Positions 59,708-64,000 of a stretch of 64,000 nt of DNA are shown here, piece after piece. Both the position numbers and the translations under genes were made by a program. Origin of the DNA: a bacterium (GTDB taxonomy: Bacteria; Armatimonadota; Fimbriimonadia; Fimbriimonadales; Fimbriimonadaceae); assembly GCA_027483535.1 (NCBI GenBank), contig JAIXUN010000002.1, positions 1,674,001 through 1,738,000 on the forward strand, read 5' to 3'. Numbering within the stretch: the stretch's first letter is position 1; every line of letters begins with the position of its first letter. The notes under the pieces are model-generated. The model saw only the letters and a list, made by a program, of their open reading frames with translations, was not told where the DNA came from and searched no databases.

Positions 59708-60598
59708 TTAGCGGGATTCTCGCGAGATATGAGGCGCGAGCGGATTGCTGACCACGCGAACATTTTGCGGTAGCTCTTGCATCATCTCTCGGCACAGCCT
59801 GATCTGGTAACCCTCGGCATGAATCGCATCGATCATGTCTCCTAAAGCCGCTGTCGTGATTGGATTATCGTGAAGGAGAATAATGGCTCCAGGCTTGAGT
59901 TGCTTCTTCACCCGTTCGACAAGATCGGCTGGAGACGGCACGGGCTCCTTCTTCATGTCTTTGGTCAGTTCCCACTCGGGAGCAGTTCCAATAAAGTCTC
60001 TCGCTCCGATGGTCCAATACACTAGAAGCTGATCCTTCTCGCGAAGAACGTCGATCACATCTCGATTGAAGCGCATCCCGGGCGGTCGAAAGAGGGTTGT
60101 CGTTCGCCCGCAAGCCTTGATAATGGCTTCGTCGCAGCGATCTAGTTGCTCCCGGATTTTCGCCTTCGTCATGTCGGGGCTCACCAATCGGAAGTGATCG
60201 TAGGTGTGATTCCCGACCTCATGCCCCTCGTCGATCATGCGGGCAACCAGTTCCGGATACTTATCCACCTGTTTGCCAACGACGAAGAAACTGGCATGGA
60301 CGCCTTTTTCCTTAAGGGTGTCCAGAAGAGCGATGCAACTGTCATCGTGAGGGCCGTCGTCGAAGGTGAGCGCAACTTCCTTTCTCTCTTTGACACCCTT
60401 GTACCAAATGCGATCGTTCGTGTTGAAGAACTCTTTTCCGAAATCGCGATTCACCCAGTAGATGGGGGCGGCCAGTTGTCCTCTGGGGTCTACCTTGGCG
60501 GTTTCGGATGCCAGAACAAAACCTGAGGCCGCCAAAACACCCGCCACCACAAGGGTAGGCATGATGGAGCTTCGAAGGGGATCGAATCGGAGTCTCAT
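59708..60598 (-). CDS. Polysaccharide deacetylase family protein
   Basis: 296 residues with an N-terminal membrane anchor or signal ([21 protein letters not shown]). The NodB domain is complete: TFDDGPHDD (catalytic base and metal Asp), the metal His-x3-His in [11 protein letters not shown], and [18 protein letters not shown]. It probably removes N-acetyl groups from peptidoglycan or another surface glycan at the envelope. An AGAGGA ribosome-binding site is 5 nt before the ATG. The gene is upstream of glyA on the same strand. Confidence 0.9.
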   Translation of the reverse strand: MRLRFDPLRSSIMPTLVVAGVLAASGFVLASETAKVDPRGQLAAPIYWVNRDFGKEFFNTNDRIWYKGVKERKEVALTFDDGPHDDSCIALLDTLKEKGVHASFFVVGKQVDKYPELVARMIDEGHEVGNHTYDHFRLVSPDMTKAKIREQLDRCDEAIIKACGRTTTLFRPPGMRFNRDVIDVLREKDQLLVYWTIGARDFIGTAPEWELTKDMKKEPVPSPADLVERVKKQLKPGAIILLHDNPITTAALGDMIDAIHAEGYQIRLCREMMQELPQNVRVVSNPLAPHISRESR

Positions 60599-60666
60599 CG
60601 GTGTCCTCTAAAGTTACTACAACAAGATCATCGGTAGATTTACTGGGATTACGTTCACGATAAATG

Positions 60667-60700
60667 AAAAAAGCCCAGTCCGCTTTTGCGAACTGGGCTT
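60667..60700 (-). terminator. Terminator after the L31 gene
   Basis: AAGCCCAGT (60671-60679) pairs with ACTGGGCTT (60692-60700). On the minus strand the stem leads into a run of six T (60667-60672), well placed to end the L31 transcript. Confidence 0.88.
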
Positions 60701-60712
60701 CTAAATCCGTCT

Positions 60713-60958
<246 letters not shown>

Positions 60959-61129
60959 AGCCTTTCTCGAATCTGAGAGTATGACACATCAATTCGATGC
61001 TTTTCAACGGGCTCTATTTTCTGGCTTTCAATAGCCCTCAAAAACACCGGGAAGTGTGGAATAAGCCCTGCGGTGATGTTGCGCCTTTGCATTTAGAGAG
61101 CGCACAGCCACCAAGGGTTTGGGGGATTC

Positions 61130-61942
61130 ATGAGTTTAGTCGTCGATATGGGGACACTATCGCCGTTGCCACCAACAGCGGCAACGCTGCTGCGTGTGAA
61201 CAACGGCGATGGACGATCGGCGCTAACCGTCATCGCTTCGGACATGATGGTTTCCAAGGCAGTCTGCGAAATTTCCGACTTTCTTGGCTTTGAGCCAAAT
61301 ATTCCCCATCTCATCCAGACCTGTGGTTCCCAAGCCGTCTCGCAGCTTGCGATCGTTCTTGACCTCTGGATTTCCGGCTCCAAAACCCAAAGCAAAGTGA
61401 TTTCGAGCACTCAGTTGTCACTGGGGAGCCTGGTGGTTGGATGCCTCGCGCCCATGGCGATCGAACAGTCTATCTATGACATTCGCCCCGAGCTTCAAAT
61501 GCGATGTGCAGCCTTGGGCATTTGCTCAACCATGGTCTACTCGCTCATTGCTCGCCAGTGGCCAGAAGATTTTGATCGGGCGGCGACGATCGCTCAGTTC
61601 CGGAAGGTGCCGATTGCCGACGCTTATCGGCATGTTTGCGGCGAGTCCATTCGAGCAACCGGAGCGAAATTGTCCGATGCGTGGAAGTTGCCTAGAGAGC
61701 TTCGTCTTGCACTGGCTGGCCCTGCAGGATCCCTCCTGAGCATTGACGAACGAACGATCGTGACCTCCATCGATATCGCCACGCAGGCGGCGCAAAGTGC
61801 CGGAGTCAGCGTGGAACCTTGGCCCCACACGGTTAATGTTACAAGCATCGAACAAATGGCTCTCATTCAGGCGATGGGGATGCGCGCCAAGCGCGTCGCT
61901 GCATCTCTAGAAAAAAAACTAGAACGTCTGAGATCGGCTTAG
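61130..61942 (+). CDS. HDOD-like protein of unknown function
   Basis: 270 residues. The first 70-80 residues (LSPLPPTAATLLRVNNGDGR, then VIASDMMVSKAVCEISDFLG) follow the LPPLP-...-I-x-D-P helical plan of HDOD domains, but the usual DP and NS residues are altered (SDMM, ISDF). The middle (QLSLGSLVVGCLAPMAIEQS) and the rest are helical with no assigned family. If it is HDOD-like it would be a non-catalytic signalling protein, as the one near pilB. A GGGGG ribosome-binding site lies 4-5 nt before the ATG. It stands alone before ppdK. Confidence 0.55.
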   Translation: MSLVVDMGTLSPLPPTAATLLRVNNGDGRSALTVIASDMMVSKAVCEISDFLGFEPNIPHLIQTCGSQAVSQLAIVLDLWISGSKTQSKVISSTQLSLGSLVVGCLAPMAIEQSIYDIRPELQMRCAALGICSTMVYSLIARQWPEDFDRAATIAQFRKVPIADAYRHVCGESIRATGAKLSDAWKLPRELRLALAGPAGSLLSIDERTIVTSIDIATQAAQSAGVSVEPWPHTVNVTSIEQMALIQAMGMRAKRVAASLEKKLERLRSA

Positions 61943-62065
61943 CCTCATAACAACCACTTAACCGATCAAACCTGCCTAACGTCCGGAAGGTATTCTGAGC
62001 AAATTGACGGCTATGCGCCAACGTTGCCGCGTGGTTGCCAGATCTTTCAGACAGAGCAGCAGTCT

Positions 62066-64000
62066 ATGAGCAATAAGCGAGTCTACATTTTCGGCGAAGG
62101 CGACGCCTCGATGCGCGACCTTCTCGGCGGGAAAGGCGCAAACCTTTCCGAAATGACCAACATCGGTCTTCCTGTCCCCCCCGGATTTACGGTCACCACC
62201 GAAGTCTGCACCGAGTACTACAACAGTGGCAAGCAACTGCCAACCGGCTTGGTCGACGACATGAAGGCCGCCATGAGCGCCGTTGAGCAGAAAATGGATC
62301 GAGTGTTTGGTGGCAGCGAAAAGCCCCTGCTCGTTTCTGTTCGATCTGGCTCCAAGTTCTCCATGCCAGGCATGATGGACACCGTTCTCAACCTCGGTTT
62401 GAACGATGTCACCATCAAAGCTCTCATCGCCGAAACGGGCAACCCCCGGTTCGTTTACGACAGCTATCGCCGCTTCATCATGATGCTTGCCGACGTGGCA
62501 TTTGGCCTCAGCAAGCACCACTTCGACAACCACATCTTCGCGGAGTACAAGAAGAAGGTTGGCGCGGCGCAAGACCTCGACCTGAACGCCGAGCATCTTG
62601 AAGAAGTATCCAATTTGTTCCTTTCCTTCTTTAAGGAAAAGACCGGCCGAGACTTCCCTTCCGATCCTTGGGAGCAGCTTGAGCTTTCGGTAGAAGCCGT
62701 CTTCCGCAGCTGGAACAACGATCGAGCCATCGTTTACCGACGAATGGAGAAGATTCCGGACGAGATCGGAACCGCCGTTAACATCCAATCGATGGTTTAC
62801 GGAAACATGGGCGACGAATCCGGAACGGGCGTTGCCTTCACCCGCGACCCATCGACCGGTGAAAAGGTTCTCTTCGGCGAGTATCTGATGAACGCCCAAG
62901 GCGAGGACGTTGTTGCAGGCGTTCGAACTCCGGTGCCGATCAGCGAGCTTGAGAAGCAGAACAAGGCCGTTTACGACGAGTTCGTCGCGGTCTGCGACAA
63001 GCTCGAAGCGCACTACAAGGAGATGCAAGACCTTGAGTTCACCATTCAAAACGGTCGACTCTTCATGCTCCAGTGCCGAACCGGAAAGCGAACCGGACCT
63101 GCTGCGGTTAACATCGCCGTCGACATGGTCCACGAGGGTCTGATTTCCCGAGAAGAAGCCGTGAACCGAGTTTCCGGTGCGCACGTCGACCAACTTCTCC
63201 ACCCGCGAATCGACCCGGTCAGCCTAGAGACCGCTAAGGTCATCGCCGCAGGTCTGCCTGCTTCCCCCGGCGCTGCCGTTGGAAAGGCCGTATTTGATGC
63301 GAAGACCGCAACGGCCGAAGGTCGAAACGGTGGACGCGGCGAGCGCGTCATCCTTATCCGCGAAGAGACCAACCCAGACGACGTGAGCGGAATGCTCGCG
63401 GCCCAGGGCGTCCTTACCGCACGAGGCGGAAAGACCTCTCACGCAGCAGTCGTTGCCCGAGGCTTTGGTATCCCATGCGTTGCAGGCGCTGAGTCTCTCC
63501 ACGTGGACGTCCACGCCAAGGTGCTCAAGGTCGACGATGTTGTTCTTCACGAAGGCGACATGCTCACCATCGACGGATCTTCTGGAAAGATCTATGTCGG
63601 CGAGCTGAAGCTGATCGCTCCTGAAGTTACGGGCAAATTCGGCGAGCTCATGACCTGGGCGGACGAGTTCCGAACCATGAAGGTGCGAGCGAACGCTGAC
63701 AATCCTCGCGACGCTAAGCAAGCAATTGAGTTTGGTGCAGAGGGTATCGGTCTTTGCCGAACCGAGCACATGTTCTTCGAGACCGATCGACTTCCGATCG
63801 TTCAAGAGATGATCCTCACCAAGGATGCAGCGGTTCGACAAGCATGCCTGAACAAGCTCGAAGTGGTTCAACAACACGACTTTGAGGGCATCTTCGAAGC
63901 CATGGCAGGCAAGCCTGTCACGATTCGACTAATCGACCCGCCTCTCCACGAGTTCCTTCCTTCGCACGAGACTCTCGTTCGCGAAACCACGGAGCTCAAG
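62066..64000 (+). CDS. ppdK: Pyruvate phosphate dikinase (5' part, runs off the window)
   Basis: The first 645 residues; the frame is open to base 64000. ATP-grasp nucleotide domain from the start (VYIFGEGDASMRDLLGGKGA, SGSKFSMPGMMDTVLNLGLN). The swivelling phosphohistidine domain has the catalytic His459 in GGKTSHAAVVARGFG. The PEP/pyruvate TIM-barrel begins at about 530 (GLCRTEHMFFE, DPPLHEFLPSHETL). It converts pyruvate, ATP and phosphate to PEP, AMP and PPi, reversibly. Family members are about 880 residues, so some 230 are missing. No clear Shine-Dalgarno or -10 is seen. Confidence 0.96.
   Translation, partial: MSNKRVYIFGEGDASMRDLLGGKGANLSEMTNIGLPVPPGFTVTTEVCTEYYNSGKQLPTGLVDDMKAAMSAVEQKMDRVFGGSEKPLLVSVRSGSKFSMPGMMDTVLNLGLNDVTIKALIAETGNPRFVYDSYRRFIMMLADVAFGLSKHHFDNHIFAEYKKKVGAAQDLDLNAEHLEEVSNLFLSFFKEKTGRDFPSDPWEQLELSVEAVFRSWNNDRAIVYRRMEKIPDEIGTAVNIQSMVYGNMGDESGTGVAFTRDPSTGEKVLFGEYLMNAQGEDVVAGVRTPVPISELEKQNKAVYDEFVAVCDKLEAHYKEMQDLEFTIQNGRLFMLQCRTGKRTGPAAVNIAVDMVHEGLISREEAVNRVSGAHVDQLLHPRIDPVSLETAKVIAAGLPASPGAAVGKAVFDAKTATAEGRNGGRGERVILIREETNPDDVSGMLAAQGVLTARGGKTSHAAVVARGFGIPCVAGAESLHVDVHAKVLKVDDVVLHEGDMLTIDGSSGKIYVGELKLIAPEVTGKFGELMTWADEFRTMKVRANADNPRDAKQAIEFGAEGIGLCRTEHMFFETDRLPIVQEMILTKDAAVRQACLNKLEVVQQHDFEGIFEAMAGKPVTIRLIDPPLHEFLPSHETLVRETTELK

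Noticed and set aside
59667-59795. A 43-residue N-terminal extension of GlyA
   Set aside because: It is the opposite phase of the deacetylase 3' end, and the normal GlyA start with a -10-like box is at 59666.
61976-63202. A 408-codon open frame on the minus strand
   Set aside because: It lies entirely antisense to pyruvate phosphate dikinase, whose protein motifs are clear. The long antisense frame is a by-product of codon bias.

Overview
The window reads as ordinary chromosome from a diderm bacterium. It encodes an LptD-like outer-membrane barrel, MacA/MacB-like efflux parts, type IV pilus motors, Tat translocase, c-type cytochrome maturation and a proton-pumping NADH dehydrogenase, next to many informational genes (rpsD, rpmE, glyQ, dnaE, mfd). 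Gene content, a family-127 arabinofuranosidase, a glycogen-debranching enzyme and secreted proteins with no recognisable domain would fit Armatimonadota (Fimbriimonadia-like), but that placement is inference and has not been tested by a tree. I see no phage, IS element, integrase, CRISPR array or plasmid gene. The gene runs are short and tightly packed, with many 1-8 bp overlaps.

Layout. 1-4.1 kb: efflux adaptor and permease, then a secreted C39-like peptidase (minus). 4.1-13.5 kb: rpsD (plus), then trpA, a secreted helical protein, dnaE, a debranching enzyme and an LptD-like protein (minus). 13.6-19.1 kb: ECF sigma factor with a small zinc-finger anti-sigma candidate, glnD-like sensor, M32 carboxypeptidase, GNAT (plus). 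19.1-28.1 kb: glyQ and an HD-GYP protein, two tatA genes coupled to an aminotransferase, a sugar-type oxidoreductase, threonine aldolase, a YprB-like nuclease and a Tat-exported amine oxidase. 28.3-32.1 kb: ccmE, ccmF, panD, pyrE. 32.1-36 kb: pilB, HDOD, pilT (minus). 36.2-40.1 kb: tRNA-Leu, a GAF/PAS/GGDEF cyclase, GH127, a NifU-like protein. 40.1-49.3 kb (minus): mreB, murA, an HNH protein, a two-domain QueD-like protein and a complete BMP/nucleoside ABC importer. 49.4-58.4 kb: nuoB-nuoI opposite mfd, a nucleotidyltransferase, an MFS transporter and a GT-C-like membrane protein. 58.4-64 kb: glyA, a polysaccharide deacetylase, L31, an HDOD-like protein and the first 645 codons of pyruvate phosphate dikinase, which runs off the end.

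The most interesting signals are regulatory or are variants of known families. (i) A -10-like hexamer lies 6-8 nt before the start codon of many genes that lack a Shine-Dalgarno, which suggests widespread leaderless transcription. (ii) A perfect 22-bp palindrome sits just upstream of dnaE. (iii) CcmE has the Cys-x3-Tyr haem-attachment motif instead of His-x3-Tyr. (iv) A tandem QueD-like protein appears to have lost the catalytic cysteine in its first domain. I do not find convincing evidence for a wholly new multi-gene system here.
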